From positions 434,001-498,000 of the forward strand of contig JAHBTO010000003.1 of NCBI GenBank assembly GCA_019638525.1: a stretch of 64,000 nucleotides of DNA, given 5' to 3'. The translations under genes were made by a program, and so were the position numbers. Below are positions 45,479-54,457 of the stretch, one piece after another. Source of the DNA: Ferruginibacter sp. (GTDB lineage Bacteria; Bacteroidota; Bacteroidia; Chitinophagales; Chitinophagaceae). A model generated the notes under the pieces. The model was not told the origin of the DNA. It saw nothing but the letters and a program-made list of their open reading frames with translations, and ran no database searches. Position 1 is the first letter of the stretch. Each line of letters opens with the position of its first letter.

Positions 45479-46693
45479 TTATGCTGTATTTCTTTTTGCC
45501 AACGACATCATAAATGCGCCGGTAAATAAAAGTAATGCAGCTATCAGCAGCATCTCATTTACAAAGGGTATAATGTGGTAACTCATGGCGGCTGTACCCT
45601 GAATCATTAATACAATTTCGTTGAGCATAACTGCGCCCGAAAATATATAAATGCCCATTGTAGTTATCTTGTTAAGCTGAAAATGCATTTCGGAAAAAAT
45701 ATAACCAAGCAGGAACAAACTGATAACACCCAGCAACACCAGGTGCAGGTAACCAATTACTATAGGCCTGAAACCAAATGCAAGATCGCTTAAAGAAGGT
45801 ATGGTAGAGCCAAGTTGTAATAACAACTTTATAGATAGTGCCAGCAATGATAGGCCAATAATATATCTAACAGTAAATGAAAACTGATTTTTAATATTGC
45901 TCCATTTTAATTTTATAAGATTAACCAGCCAAATAAAACCTATCACCTGTGTAAATGATGCAATTACAATCATAATGTAAACCCATAAAGGCATTTTCAT
46001 CCATAAGGTTGATAAGAAATAAGCAGGTACTGCTGCATAAGCAAATAACCAGAATATTCTTTTTAATGAATCATTTGATACATTAAATCGGTTAAGCATG
46101 GTATTCAATAATCCCATGCAGCCAAAAAAGAACCAGCCGTTGTATTGAAAATGCAGGTAAAAATATTCGGCCGCCAGGTATAATTTCTGGTTAATGGTTT
46201 TTTCAATCATCATTATAGTTAAGGCAAATGCTCCCAGCGATGCCAATGCATTAAATAATACGGCGGCTTTAAACCAGCTATGTGCAGGCGATTTTATTGG
46301 TAGCCGGTTTAAATCTCTCCAAAATATAAATGCAAAAAAATACGAAACAAGTATGGATGCAGTAGAAAAGATAATAGAAAACAACCCATAACCCTGAATA
46401 GGGAAAGCAACCAGCATGCCATAAGCAGTAAACAGGTTGGCCATTATAAGCCAGCGGTATTTTTTATACACATCTTTTTTACTTTGTTGAGCCAGGTAAA
46501 TAACCAACAGGGTCATCAATGCCTGGGTTACCCAGCCGGCAAATGCAAAATGTGAATGGCCGTGCAGTAAATGTTTTTGATTGATGAATGGAAGTGGGTA
46601 TAAAATTTTATACCTGAGAATAACACCCAATGTGGCAACAATCATTAAGTTGATGAGTGCTAATTTAAGCCAGCGATACAGCGGAGACACCAT
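45479..46693 (-). CDS. Multi-helix membrane protein with heme-copper-like histidine motifs
   Basis: A 404-residue protein with about 12 hydrophobic helices. His41, His44, His46 and His48 fall in QKHLLHGHSHFAFAGW, similar to the helix II or helix X heme sites of heme-copper subunit I. Further His residues occur in FYLHFQYNG and GYLHLVLLG. No GHH copper/iron pair is seen, so it is probably not an oxidase itself. It is 58 bp after the Crp/Fnr gene and likely cotranscribed. It could be an NnrS-like NO-handling or heme-binding protein; function unproven. Confidence 0.65.
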   Translation of the reverse strand: MVSPLYRWLKLALINLMIVATLGVILRYKILYPLPFINQKHLLHGHSHFAFAGWVTQALMTLLVIYLAQQSKKDVYKKYRWLIMANLFTAYGMLVAFPIQGYGLFSIIFSTASILVSYFFAFIFWRDLNRLPIKSPAHSWFKAAVLFNALASLGAFALTIMMIEKTINQKLYLAAEYFYLHFQYNGWFFFGCMGLLNTMLNRFNVSNDSLKRIFWLFAYAAVPAYFLSTLWMKMPLWVYIMIVIASFTQVIGFIWLVNLIKLKWSNIKNQFSFTVRYIIGLSLLALSIKLLLQLGSTIPSLSDLAFGFRPIVIGYLHLVLLGVISLFLLGYIFSEMHFQLNKITTMGIYIFSGAVMLNEIVLMIQGTAAMSYHIIPFVNEMLLIAALLLFTGAFMMSLAKRNTA

Positions 46694-46751
46694 ATTTTCT
46701 GTTTAATGCAAAACTAATATTTGATTTTTAAAAATGCTAACACCTTCATCA

Positions 46752-47345
46752 TCAACAATAGACTTTGCCTTTATTAATAATCAATTCACCTTTTTGTTGC
46801 ATGTTTTTCATGGTACGTATAACGGTTTCAACCCTAAAACCGGTCATATCTGCAATTTGTTGTCGGGTTAATTTAAGTTTATTGCATTTAGTACAAATAT
46901 TTTTCTGATGTTCTTTAAAATATTTTAGTAAAGAACTAATACTGTTTTCGGGATTATGGTTGGCCAGTTCTTTTAAAATTAAAAATTTAAAACGCAGCCT
47001 TTGTGTAAGCAGTTTCGAAAATTTAAAATGTAGTTGTGGGTTTTCTTTCAATATATCGTAAAAAGAATCTTTATGCAGGCGTATAATTACCGAATCTTCG
47101 TCGGCAATGGCAGTGGCGGCAAAGGGCCCGTCATCAAACAAAGCAAATTCACCAAAACATTCGCCGGGTTCTATCAATATTTGTATAAATTCTTTGCCCT
47201 GCTCATTAATATTTACCCATCTTACTTTTCCTTCTACCAGTTGATAATAAAGTGGCGAATGAACCCCTTCCTGGAAGATAATTTCCCCGGCTTTTATTTT
47301 TTTAAAAACACCTCCCCAGGCCAGTAATGTATCTATATCTATCAT
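46752..47345 (-). CDS. Crp/Fnr family transcription regulator
   Basis: A 197-residue regulator: cyclic-nucleotide-binding fold (about 10-125, GECFGEFALFDDGPF) and a C-terminal HTH (about 158-182, TRQQIADMTGFRVETVIRTM). The N-terminal Cys cluster of FNR is absent; Cys63, a CxxC (Cys151, Cys154) and the last residue Cys197 are the only cysteines. It could be a heme-binding Dnr-type or other redox sensor. It is divergent from the nos operon with one shared box at 47420-47433 correctly placed for both, so autoregulation is likely. Confidence 0.9.
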   Translation of the reverse strand: MIDIDTLLAWGGVFKKIKAGEIIFQEGVHSPLYYQLVEGKVRWVNINEQGKEFIQILIEPGECFGEFALFDDGPFAATAIADEDSVIIRLHKDSFYDILKENPQLHFKFSKLLTQRLRFKFLILKELANHNPENSISSLLKYFKEHQKNICTKCNKLKLTRQQIADMTGFRVETVIRTMKNMQQKGELIINKGKVYC

Positions 47346-47367
47346 GCTAAAACATGCTTAGGTAAAA

Positions 47368-47375
47368 CAAAATTA
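47368..47375 (-). promoter_or_regulatory. -7 promoter element of the crp/fnr gene
   Basis: Reads TAATTTTG on the minus strand, matching TAnnTTTG, 23 bp before the ATG. The FNR-like box centre is 51.5 bp upstream of its first base. Confidence 0.6.
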
Positions 47376-47419
47376 AGAGGGTGGTATTGGTATTTTTATG
47401 ATGAATGACATGATTGTTT

Positions 47420-47433
47420 ATGATTACAATCAT
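47420..47433. promoter_or_regulatory. FNR/Crp-like box shared by crp/fnr and nos
   Basis: ATGAT-TACA-ATCAT, a perfect palindrome of the FNR/Crp type (E. coli FNR: TTGAT-N4-ATCAA). It sits 51.5 bp from the crp -7 element and 40.5 bp from the nos -7 element. It lies inside a larger inverted repeat, ATGATTGT (47410-47417) with ACAATCAT (47426-47433). Confidence 0.75.
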
Positions 47434-47466
47434 AGGGATTTGCTTTTCAATATTTTTATGGCAAAA

Positions 47467-47474
47467 TATCTTTG
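47467..47474 (+). promoter_or_regulatory. -7 promoter element of the nos operon
   Basis: TATCTTTG, perfect TAnnTTTG match. It would give a leader of about 120 nt before the cytochrome c gene. A weaker alternative, TAATCTTG, is at 47562-47569. Confidence 0.6.
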
Positions 47475-47602
47475 TGGAGCAAATTAAAAGTTCTTTTACA
47501 AGTGCAAAATCATTAAATTAGAGTTATGACTCAGCGCATAAAAAAATGAAATGTATGCCTGTAATCTTGTAAAATAATTTCTTAAACTTAAAATTAATCA
47601 AC

Positions 47603-48097
47603 ATGAAAAAGTTTGCATTCCTTCTGTTTTTAGGTGCATTCATTGCAGCCTGCGGTGGCAGTAATTCTGAAAATAAAGATAACCCGGCTCCATCATCTGA
47701 TAAACCGGTTGCCACAGAGGTTCCAAAAGATGCATCTGGTAATCCTCCTTACGATCCTGAAAGGGGCGAAGGTAAATTTAAAAATGTACAGGTTAGCGAA
47801 AATTTAGATGCAGCTATGGCTGCCAATGGTGAAAAAGTATATGGTGTAAAATGTAGTAGCTGCCATAAATTAACCAGCGAAAAATTAGTTGGTCCGGGTT
47901 GGTTAGGTGTTACTGAGCGCCATACTGCCGATTGGATTATGAATTTTGTTACTAATACAGATGCTATGCTGGATAAAGATCCTAAGGCACAGGCTCAACT
48001 TGAAATATGCCTGGTACGTATGCCCAACCAAAACCTTAGTGATGATGATGCAAGAGCGCTTTATGAATTTATGAGAAAAAATGACGGTGTAAAATAA
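47603..48097 (+). CDS. Cytochrome c lipoprotein of the nos operon
   Basis: A 164-residue protein with lipobox IAAC (Cys17) and one c-heme site, CSSCH near residue 84, with GPGWLGV after it. MPNQNLSDDDARAL near the C-terminus probably supplies the Met ligand. It is likely the electron donor to NosZ in the periplasm. It stands 25 bp before nosZ. Monoheme cytochromes next to clade II nosZ are common, which supports the role. Confidence 0.9.
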   Translation: MKKFAFLLFLGAFIAACGGSNSENKDNPAPSSDKPVATEVPKDASGNPPYDPERGEGKFKNVQVSENLDAAMAANGEKVYGVKCSSCHKLTSEKLVGPGWLGVTERHTADWIMNFVTNTDAMLDKDPKAQAQLEICLVRMPNQNLSDDDARALYEFMRKNDGVK

Positions 48098-48122
48098 TAA
48101 CACACAATATAAATTAACCAAG

Positions 48123-50117
48123 ATGAAGAAGTATAAACTATTGCCGGTAGCTGTTTTTGCATTCAGCATGTTAGGCTTTAATGCCTGTAAACCCAAAAAT
48201 GCAGGTACAGCTGTAAATGCCGATGCTGCGGCAAAAACTTATGTGGCCCCCGGTAAGTATGATGCCTATTACAATTTTGTTTCGGGCGGTTTTAGCGGGC
48301 AATTAAGCGCTTATGGCTTACCGTCAGGCAGGTTGCTCCGTGTAATTCCTGTTTTTTCTGTTGACCCCGAAAAGGGCTATGGCTACAGTGAAGAAACAAA
48401 ACCAATGTTAAATACATCGCATGGTTTTGTACCCTGGGACGACCTGCACCACGTACAACTATCTAAAACCGATGGTATGTATGATGGGCGCTGGGTTTTT
48501 GCCAATGCCAACAATACACCACGTGTAGCTAGGATTGATTTAAAAACTTTCCGCACTGCAGAAATTTTAGAATTGCCCAACAGCGGTGGTAATCACTCAT
48601 CACCTTTCATTACAGAAAATACAGAGTACCTGGTTGCCGGCACCCGTTTCAGTATTCCGCCAGATGATAAAAATGGTGATGTGCCTATCAGCTCTTACAA
48701 ACAGAATTTTAAAGGTACCATCAGTTTCATCAGCGTACAAAAAGATAATGGCGCTATGGACATCTCATTCCAGTTACAATGCCCCGGTTTTAATTTTGAT
48801 TTAAGCCGTGCAGGTAAAGGGGTGTCAAACGGTTGGTTCTTCTTCTCTACTTATAATACAGAGCAGGCTTATACTTTATTAGAGGTTAATGCTTCTCAAA
48901 AAGATAAAGACTATATCATGGCCATTAACTGGAAAAAGGCCGAAGAATATTTTAAAGCCGGTAAAGCAAGAAAACAATCGGTGAAATATGCACATAATGT
49001 GTACGACGAAAAAACACATTCTGCTACATCGCAGATAAAAACAGAAGTTTCTGTGTTGGATGTGAAAGATTTTCCGGATATAGCTTATTTCTTCCCATGT
49101 CCAAAATCTCCACATGGTTGCGATGTAAGCCCAACAGGCGAATACATTGTGGGCAGTGGTAAACTGGCAGCACTGATACCGGTATTTAGTTTCGAAAAAA
49201 TGTTGAAAGCAATTGAAGCAAAAGATTATATCGGAAATTTTGAAGGAATGCCCATATTAAAATACGAATCTGTATTGTATGGCGAAGTGAAGAAGCCCGG
49301 CCTTGGCCCTTTACATACCGAGTTTGATGATAAAGGAAATGCTTATACTTCTATGTTCGTTTCATCAGAAGTGGTGAAATGGAATATCAAAGATTTAAAA
49401 GTGGTAGACAGGGCACCTACTTATTATTCAGTAGGGCATTTAACTGTTGCCGGTGGTGATACTAAAAAACCTTATGGTAAATACCTGGTTGCATACAATA
49501 AAATTACAAAAGACAGGTTCCTGCCTACAGGCCCAGAGCTTTCTCAAAGCGCCCAATTGTATGATATTAGCGGCGATAAGATGCAATTGATATTGGATTA
49601 TCCTACTATTGGCGAACCGCACTATGCACAGATAATTGCTGCAGACCTTGTTTCTCCTAACTCAACTAAGTTTTTTAAACTTGAAGAGAATAAAAACCCA
49701 TACAAATCAAATGGTGAAAAAGAAACTAAAGTGGTGCGGAATGGTAACAGGGTAGATGTGTATATGACAGCAATACGCTCTCACTTAACACCTGATAATA
49801 TTGAAGGTATCAGAGTTGGGGATGAAGTATATTTTCATGTTACTAACCTTGAACAGGATTGGGATGTACCGCATGGTTTTGCCATTAAAGGTGCATTAAC
49901 CGGTGAGTTGTTGATTATGCCCGGCGAAACTCAAACTTTAAAATGGATACCCGAAAAAGCAGGAATATCACCTTTTTATTGTACCGATTTCTGTAGTGCA
50001 TTGCACCAGGAAATGTCTGGTTATGTAAGGGTTTCTCCTGCCGGAAGTAATGTTCCTTTAAAATTTAGTACAGGAAAGATTGAAGAAACAGCAACTGATT
50101 CTCTGAAAACCAAATAG
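48123..50117 (+). CDS. nosZ: Nitrous-oxide reductase, clade II (lipoprotein form)
   Basis: Reduces N2O to N2 in the periplasm. The 664-residue protein has a Sec-type lipoprotein signal (FNAC, Cys22) instead of the Tat signal of clade I. The seven-bladed propeller shows CuZ histidines in DDLHHVQLS, GNHSSPF, SPHGCDVSP, LGPLHTEF and YSVGHLTV. The C-terminal cupredoxin domain carries the CuA site Cys620, Cys624, His628 and Met631 (CTDFCSALHQEM). All expected ligands are present, so it should be active. A strong terminator follows before nosL. Confidence 0.98.
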   Translation: MKKYKLLPVAVFAFSMLGFNACKPKNAGTAVNADAAAKTYVAPGKYDAYYNFVSGGFSGQLSAYGLPSGRLLRVIPVFSVDPEKGYGYSEETKPMLNTSHGFVPWDDLHHVQLSKTDGMYDGRWVFANANNTPRVARIDLKTFRTAEILELPNSGGNHSSPFITENTEYLVAGTRFSIPPDDKNGDVPISSYKQNFKGTISFISVQKDNGAMDISFQLQCPGFNFDLSRAGKGVSNGWFFFSTYNTEQAYTLLEVNASQKDKDYIMAINWKKAEEYFKAGKARKQSVKYAHNVYDEKTHSATSQIKTEVSVLDVKDFPDIAYFFPCPKSPHGCDVSPTGEYIVGSGKLAALIPVFSFEKMLKAIEAKDYIGNFEGMPILKYESVLYGEVKKPGLGPLHTEFDDKGNAYTSMFVSSEVVKWNIKDLKVVDRAPTYYSVGHLTVAGGDTKKPYGKYLVAYNKITKDRFLPTGPELSQSAQLYDISGDKMQLILDYPTIGEPHYAQIIAADLVSPNSTKFFKLEENKNPYKSNGEKETKVVRNGNRVDVYMTAIRSHLTPDNIEGIRVGDEVYFHVTNLEQDWDVPHGFAIKGALTGELLIMPGETQTLKWIPEKAGISPFYCTDFCSALHQEMSGYVRVSPAGSNVPLKFSTGKIEETATDSLKTK

Positions 50118-50128
50118 TGTACAGATGG

Positions 50129-50168
50129 TAAGGGAACAGGCTGCTAAAAACTGCCTGTTCCCTTTTTT
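50129..50168 (+). terminator. Strong terminator between nosZ and nosL
   Basis: Perfect 12 bp stem AAGGGAACAGGC (50129-50140) / GCCTGTTCCCTT (50152-50163) with a T-run. It lies only 11 bp after the nosZ stop, inside the nos cluster. The stretch to 50270 shows no perfect -7 element. Confidence 0.85.
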
Positions 50169-50270
50169 ATTGAACAAAAATGAGTGTTGAAGTTTGAAAC
50201 CAAATTTGTACTGTTTACTTTTATAACCTGGAATCCGGAAATTTAATTTAAGAAGATTAAAACTAAAATT

Positions 50271-51287
50271 ATGAAAGAAGATAAATTGAAACCATGGGCA
50301 AGGATATTGTTAATTATTTGCGGATTGGCACTGGTTGCAGTTTTGTTTGTACCACTTTGGCGTATCGACCTGGTGGCGCCGCAATATCCCGAAGGCCTGC
50401 GCCTGCTCATCTATCCGGGTAAACTGGGTGGTAATGTTGATATCATAAATGGACTTAACCATTACATAGGTATGAAAACTTTGCATACCGAAGATTTCAT
50501 CGAGTTTACTATTCTGCCTTATATCATCGGTTTTTTTGCATTGTTTTTTATAGTGGCGGCCTTACTTGCACGTAAAAAAATTATTTATGTGCTGATGGTA
50601 TTATTTATATGTTTTGGTATCCTGTCTATGTACGACTTTTGGAGATGGGAATATGATTATGGCCATAATTTAAGCCCCGATGCAGCAATCGTTGTTCCCG
50701 GTATGGCCTATCAGCCACCATTGATAGGTTTTAAGCAGTTGCTGAACTTTGCTGCCTATTCTATGCCCGATGTAGGAGGATGGATATTTGTTTCTGTTGG
50801 TGCTGTACTGCTTTTTATTACCATCATGGCTTGGCGAAGCAGTAAAAAGAAAGTATCACTATCAAAACCAATTACTGCCATTGGCTTACTTATTTTTATG
50901 AATTCTTGTAATGCAGGGCCACAACCAATAAAAACAGGTATAGATAATTGCCATTTTTGTAAGATGACAATAAGTGATGTACGTTTTGGTGCCGAACTGG
51001 TTACAAAAAAAGGTAAGGTTTTTAAATTTGATGATGCTCATTGCATTTTAAATTTCCTTGGTAGTAAAGCGGTAGAACAAAAAAATATAAAAAATATTTA
51101 CTTCACTAATTATGCCGGTACCCACCAGTTGATTGATGTAAACAATGCACTACTGTTAAAAGCCGATGAACTTCGAAGCCCCATGGGCGGCAATATTGCA
51201 GCGTTTGATAATAAAGACAGCCTGGCTGTTATTCAAAAACGTTTTAATGGTAACAGTATTTCCTGGAACGATTTGTATAAGCCTTGA
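50271..51287 (+). CDS. nosL: NosL with N-terminal membrane domain
   Basis: Copper chaperone for NosZ maturation fused to a membrane module; 338 residues. Residues 1-200 hold about four membrane helices with an extracytoplasmic loop of unknown function. Helix four ends in LLIFMNSC (Cys213), which looks like a lipobox, and the NosL part follows: CHFCKM (Cys227, Cys230, Met232), the copper site, and FDDAHC. Free-standing NosL is a lipoprotein, so this looks like a fusion of an upstream membrane gene with a complete nosL including its signal. It overlaps nosD by 4 bp. Confidence 0.9.
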   Translation: MKEDKLKPWARILLIICGLALVAVLFVPLWRIDLVAPQYPEGLRLLIYPGKLGGNVDIINGLNHYIGMKTLHTEDFIEFTILPYIIGFFALFFIVAALLARKKIIYVLMVLFICFGILSMYDFWRWEYDYGHNLSPDAAIVVPGMAYQPPLIGFKQLLNFAAYSMPDVGGWIFVSVGAVLLFITIMAWRSSKKKVSLSKPITAIGLLIFMNSCNAGPQPIKTGIDNCHFCKMTISDVRFGAELVTKKGKVFKFDDAHCILNFLGSKAVEQKNIKNIYFTNYAGTHQLIDVNNALLLKADELRSPMGGNIAAFDNKDSLAVIQKRFNGNSISWNDLYKP

Positions 51288-52519
51288 AAAAATTAATATA
51301 CATATCACTGTTATTGTTTTTTGCCAAGGATGTATTTGCTACAATAATTCATGTAGGAAAAGAACAAAACATAAAAACCATCAGGCAGGCATTGTTATTA
51401 GCTGCTGATGGTGATACTGTGCTTGTAGGTAGCGGGCAATATCATGAACAAAATATCCTTATCAATAAATCAATTGCTTTAATTGGTATCAACCACCCCA
51501 TTTTAGACGGTGATAATAAATACGAGATTATCTCCATTAAGGCAAATGCAGTAACGGTTGAAGGATTTAAACTCATCAACTCCGGCGTATCAAGCATCGA
51601 AGATTTTGCAGGTATTAAAGTGTACAACGGAAAGGATATTGTAATACGAAATAATATACTTGAAAACACATTTTTTGGTATCTATATCCAATATGGTATC
51701 AACTGCCTTATTGAAAATAATAACCTTACAGCCTACAGTAAAATTGAACAGGAAAGTGGTAATGGCATACACTGCTGGAAAAGCGATAGCCTGCGTATTT
51801 TAGGAAACAATATTATTGGCCACAGGGATGGAATTTATTTTGAGTTTGTAAAAAATTCTATCATCTGGCGCAATGTATCGGAACACAACCTTAGGTATGG
51901 CTTGCATTTTATGTTTTCGAACGACGATGCATATATATGTAATGTTTTTAGGGATAACGGTGCCGGGGTGGCAGTTATGTTTTCGAAAGGATTAAAAATG
52001 ATACGCAATTATTTTGAAGAAAACTGGGGCGATGGCGCTTATGGTTTATTGCTGAAAGAAATTAGCGATGGGTATATAGAAAATAATGTGTTTGACAGAA
52101 ATACGGCAGGCATTTTTATGGAAGGCGCCAGCCGCATACACATGGAAAAAAACCAGTTTATTGATAATGGATGGGCTATGCAGATACAGGCAAGCTGTAT
52201 GGAAGTAACGGTACACAATAATAATTTTAAAGGCAACACTTTTGATGTGGGTACCAATGGTAACCTGGTGCTGAACGATTTTAACAACAATTACTGGGAT
52301 AAATACGAAGGATACGATATTAACAAAGATAAACTGGGCGATGTGCCTTACAGGCCGGTGAGCATGTACGCCATGATTATAGAACGTAACCCGCCGGCCA
52401 TGATTTTGTTTAGAAGCCTTATGGCTTCGTTACTGGATAAAACTGAAAAAGTTTTACCATCGCTAACTCCTGAGAATTTAAAAGACAACCATCCATTAAT
52501 GAAACCGTTAGCATTATGA
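51284..52519 (+). CDS. nosD: NosD, periplasmic copper-site maturation protein
   Basis: A 411-residue periplasmic right-handed beta-helix protein needed to build CuZ in NosZ. It has a signal peptide (KKLIYISLLLFFAKDVFA) and repeated pectate-lyase-like turns with NNN/NxI ladders (for example ILENTFFGIYIQYG, NFFEE-type repeats). The start is TTG at 51284 within TTGA, overlapping the nosL stop; no better start precedes the signal peptide. It overlaps nosF by 4 bp. It works with NosF and NosY as an ABC-type complex. Confidence 0.95.
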   Translation: MKKLIYISLLLFFAKDVFATIIHVGKEQNIKTIRQALLLAADGDTVLVGSGQYHEQNILINKSIALIGINHPILDGDNKYEIISIKANAVTVEGFKLINSGVSSIEDFAGIKVYNGKDIVIRNNILENTFFGIYIQYGINCLIENNNLTAYSKIEQESGNGIHCWKSDSLRILGNNIIGHRDGIYFEFVKNSIIWRNVSEHNLRYGLHFMFSNDDAYICNVFRDNGAGVAVMFSKGLKMIRNYFEENWGDGAYGLLLKEISDGYIENNVFDRNTAGIFMEGASRIHMEKNQFIDNGWAMQIQASCMEVTVHNNNFKGNTFDVGTNGNLVLNDFNNNYWDKYEGYDINKDKLGDVPYRPVSMYAMIIERNPPAMILFRSLMASLLDKTEKVLPSLTPENLKDNHPLMKPLAL

Positions 52520-53220
52520 TAATAGCAAGTAATGTTTCAAAAAAATTCGGCAAATTAAAAGTATTGGACAATATTACTGTTAATTGTACCAAAGGCGAGT
52601 GTATTGCATTAATTGGCCCCAATGGTTGTGGTAAAACAACATTTATAAAAAGTATTTTAGGAATGGTGGTATGTGATAGCGGCTTTATAACCTTTAACGG
52701 AAAAAATATAAAACACGATTGGAAATACAGGGAGAAAATTGGGTATATGCCACAAATAGGCCGTTATCCTGATAACATGACGATTGGCCAGGTACTAAAT
52801 ATGATGAAGGATATTAGGGGAAAGAAAAATTTTATACTTGATGAAGAACTGATAAACAAATTTGGATTGGATGAAATGCTCGGCAAACGCATGCGAACCT
52901 TATCGGGCGGTACCCGGCAAAAAGTAAGCGCTGCCCTTGCCTTTTTATTTAACCCCGATGTATTGATACTGGACGAACCTACGGCTGGCCTTGACCCGGT
53001 AGCTTCTGAAATTCTTAAAGAAAAAATTAATACAGAAAAAAACAAAGGGAAACTAATTTTAATCACTTCTCATATTTTAAGTGAGCTTGACGACCTGGTA
53101 ACACAGGTAATATATATGCAGGAAGGTAAATTATGGTTCCACAAAAGCATCAGCGATTTAAAAGAAGATACCGGCGAAGAAAAATTATCACGTGCCATTG
53201 CAAAAGTGATGACGCAATAG
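52516..53220 (+). CDS. nosF: NosF, ABC transporter ATPase
   Basis: A 234-residue cytoplasmic ATPase for the NosDFY complex. Walker A GPNGCGKTT (34-42), signature LSGGTRQK, Walker B LILDEPTAGLD, and the switch His in TSHIL are all intact. Start overlaps nosD (ATGA). It is followed by nosY 24 bp later. Confidence 0.95.
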   Translation: MIIASNVSKKFGKLKVLDNITVNCTKGECIALIGPNGCGKTTFIKSILGMVVCDSGFITFNGKNIKHDWKYREKIGYMPQIGRYPDNMTIGQVLNMMKDIRGKKNFILDEELINKFGLDEMLGKRMRTLSGGTRQKVSAALAFLFNPDVLILDEPTAGLDPVASEILKEKINTEKNKGKLILITSHILSELDDLVTQVIYMQEGKLWFHKSISDLKEDTGEEKLSRAIAKVMTQ

Positions 53221-53244
53221 CTGTGCACAACTAAAAAGCTATGT

Positions 53245-54012
53245 ATGAAAAAGATAATTAAATATGTGATTATTGATATACTACGCAATAAAATTGTATT
53301 GGCTTATACAGCATTCCTGTTATTGATATCCATCAGCATTTTTAACCTGGAAGATAATTCGGCAAAAGGATTATTAAGTTTATTGAATATCATTTTAATT
53401 ATAGTGCCATTAGTAAGCCTGTTGTTTCCTGCCATTTATGTTTACAATAGTTCCGAATTTTTAGAACTGCTGGTGAGCCAGCCATTGAAAAGAAAAACTA
53501 TTTGGCTAAGCCTTTTTTGGGGCCTGGCGGTATCTATGTCATGCGCTTTTTTTGTTGGTGCCGGTATTCCTATTTTATTGTTCCAGGCAACGGCTACAGG
53601 TTTTATGATGCTGGGCGCCGGGCTTATATTATCGGTAATATTTGTGGCACTTGCCATGCTGGCCGCCGTTATTGCAAGAGACAAGGCCAAAGGAATTGGA
53701 GTGGTGATTTTGTTATGGCTTTATTTCTCTGTCATTTTTGATGGGCTTATTTTATTTATTCTTTTCCAGTTTGCCGATTACCCGTTAGAGAAAATGATGG
53801 TGGCTGCAACTGCTTTTAATCCTATTGACCTTAGCAGGATATTAATACTTTTAAAAATGGACGTAGCCGCATTGATGGGTTACACAGGCGCCATCTTTAA
53901 AGATTTTTTTGGTACTCAAATGGGATTAATAATTTCATTTTTAGTATTGGTAATATGGATGATAATACCAACTTGGTTATCCTTAAGAAAATTTAAACAT
54001 AAAGACTTGTAA
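53245..54012 (+). CDS. nosY: NosY, ABC transporter permease
   Basis: A 255-residue inner-membrane permease with about six helices, the membrane part of NosDFY. It has the short cytosolic N-terminus with YVIIDILRNK and the family's helix pattern. The next gene (hemerythrin) starts two bases after its stop, so they are coupled. Confidence 0.92.
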   Translation: MKKIIKYVIIDILRNKIVLAYTAFLLLISISIFNLEDNSAKGLLSLLNIILIIVPLVSLLFPAIYVYNSSEFLELLVSQPLKRKTIWLSLFWGLAVSMSCAFFVGAGIPILLFQATATGFMMLGAGLILSVIFVALAMLAAVIARDKAKGIGVVILLWLYFSVIFDGLILFILFQFADYPLEKMMVAATAFNPIDLSRILILLKMDVAALMGYTGAIFKDFFGTQMGLIISFLVLVIWMIIPTWLSLRKFKHKDL

Positions 54013-54013
54013 T

Positions 54014-54448
54014 ATGAAGAGAGAAGAAGCATTGGCTCCATTATCACGGGAACACCACAGTACATTGATTTTGGCACAGTTGCTTAAAAAAGATGCACCT
54101 GTTTATCATCAGCTCCCTGCCGAACCCTGGGATAAGGCAAAATACGCCCAGGAACAATTTAACACACATATATCAAAACATTTTCGTAAAGAAGAAAAAC
54201 TTTTGGAGAAAGTAAAAGATTGCCACCCCGAAGTTAAGGTGTTGGCCGATGAAATTAAATTTGAACATGAGCAACTTTCTGCATTGTTTTCATCACTAAC
54301 CAATTCTCAAAACCTGGTAAACACCATGGATGGTCTTGCAGGCTCGTTACAACACCATATACGTAAAGAAGAGCGTGTGCTTTTTCCATTATTGCAAGAA
54401 CATTGCAGTGCAGAACAATTAAAACAAATACATGAACTGTTGCATTAA
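54014..54448 (+). CDS. Hemerythrin-domain protein of the nos operon
   Basis: A 144-residue four-helix bundle with di-iron ligand motifs SREHHST (near 12-15), HFRKEEKLL, FEHEQL and HIRKEERVLF. It lies between nosY and a truncated hemoglobin gene. Both are O2/NO-binding folds, which suggests protection of the nos system or NO handling. It is related to the protein at 36264-36749. Confidence 0.88.
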   Translation: MKREEALAPLSREHHSTLILAQLLKKDAPVYHQLPAEPWDKAKYAQEQFNTHISKHFRKEEKLLEKVKDCHPEVKVLADEIKFEHEQLSALFSSLTNSQNLVNTMDGLAGSLQHHIRKEERVLFPLLQEHCSAEQLKQIHELLH

Positions 54449-54457
54449 AATGTTGTC

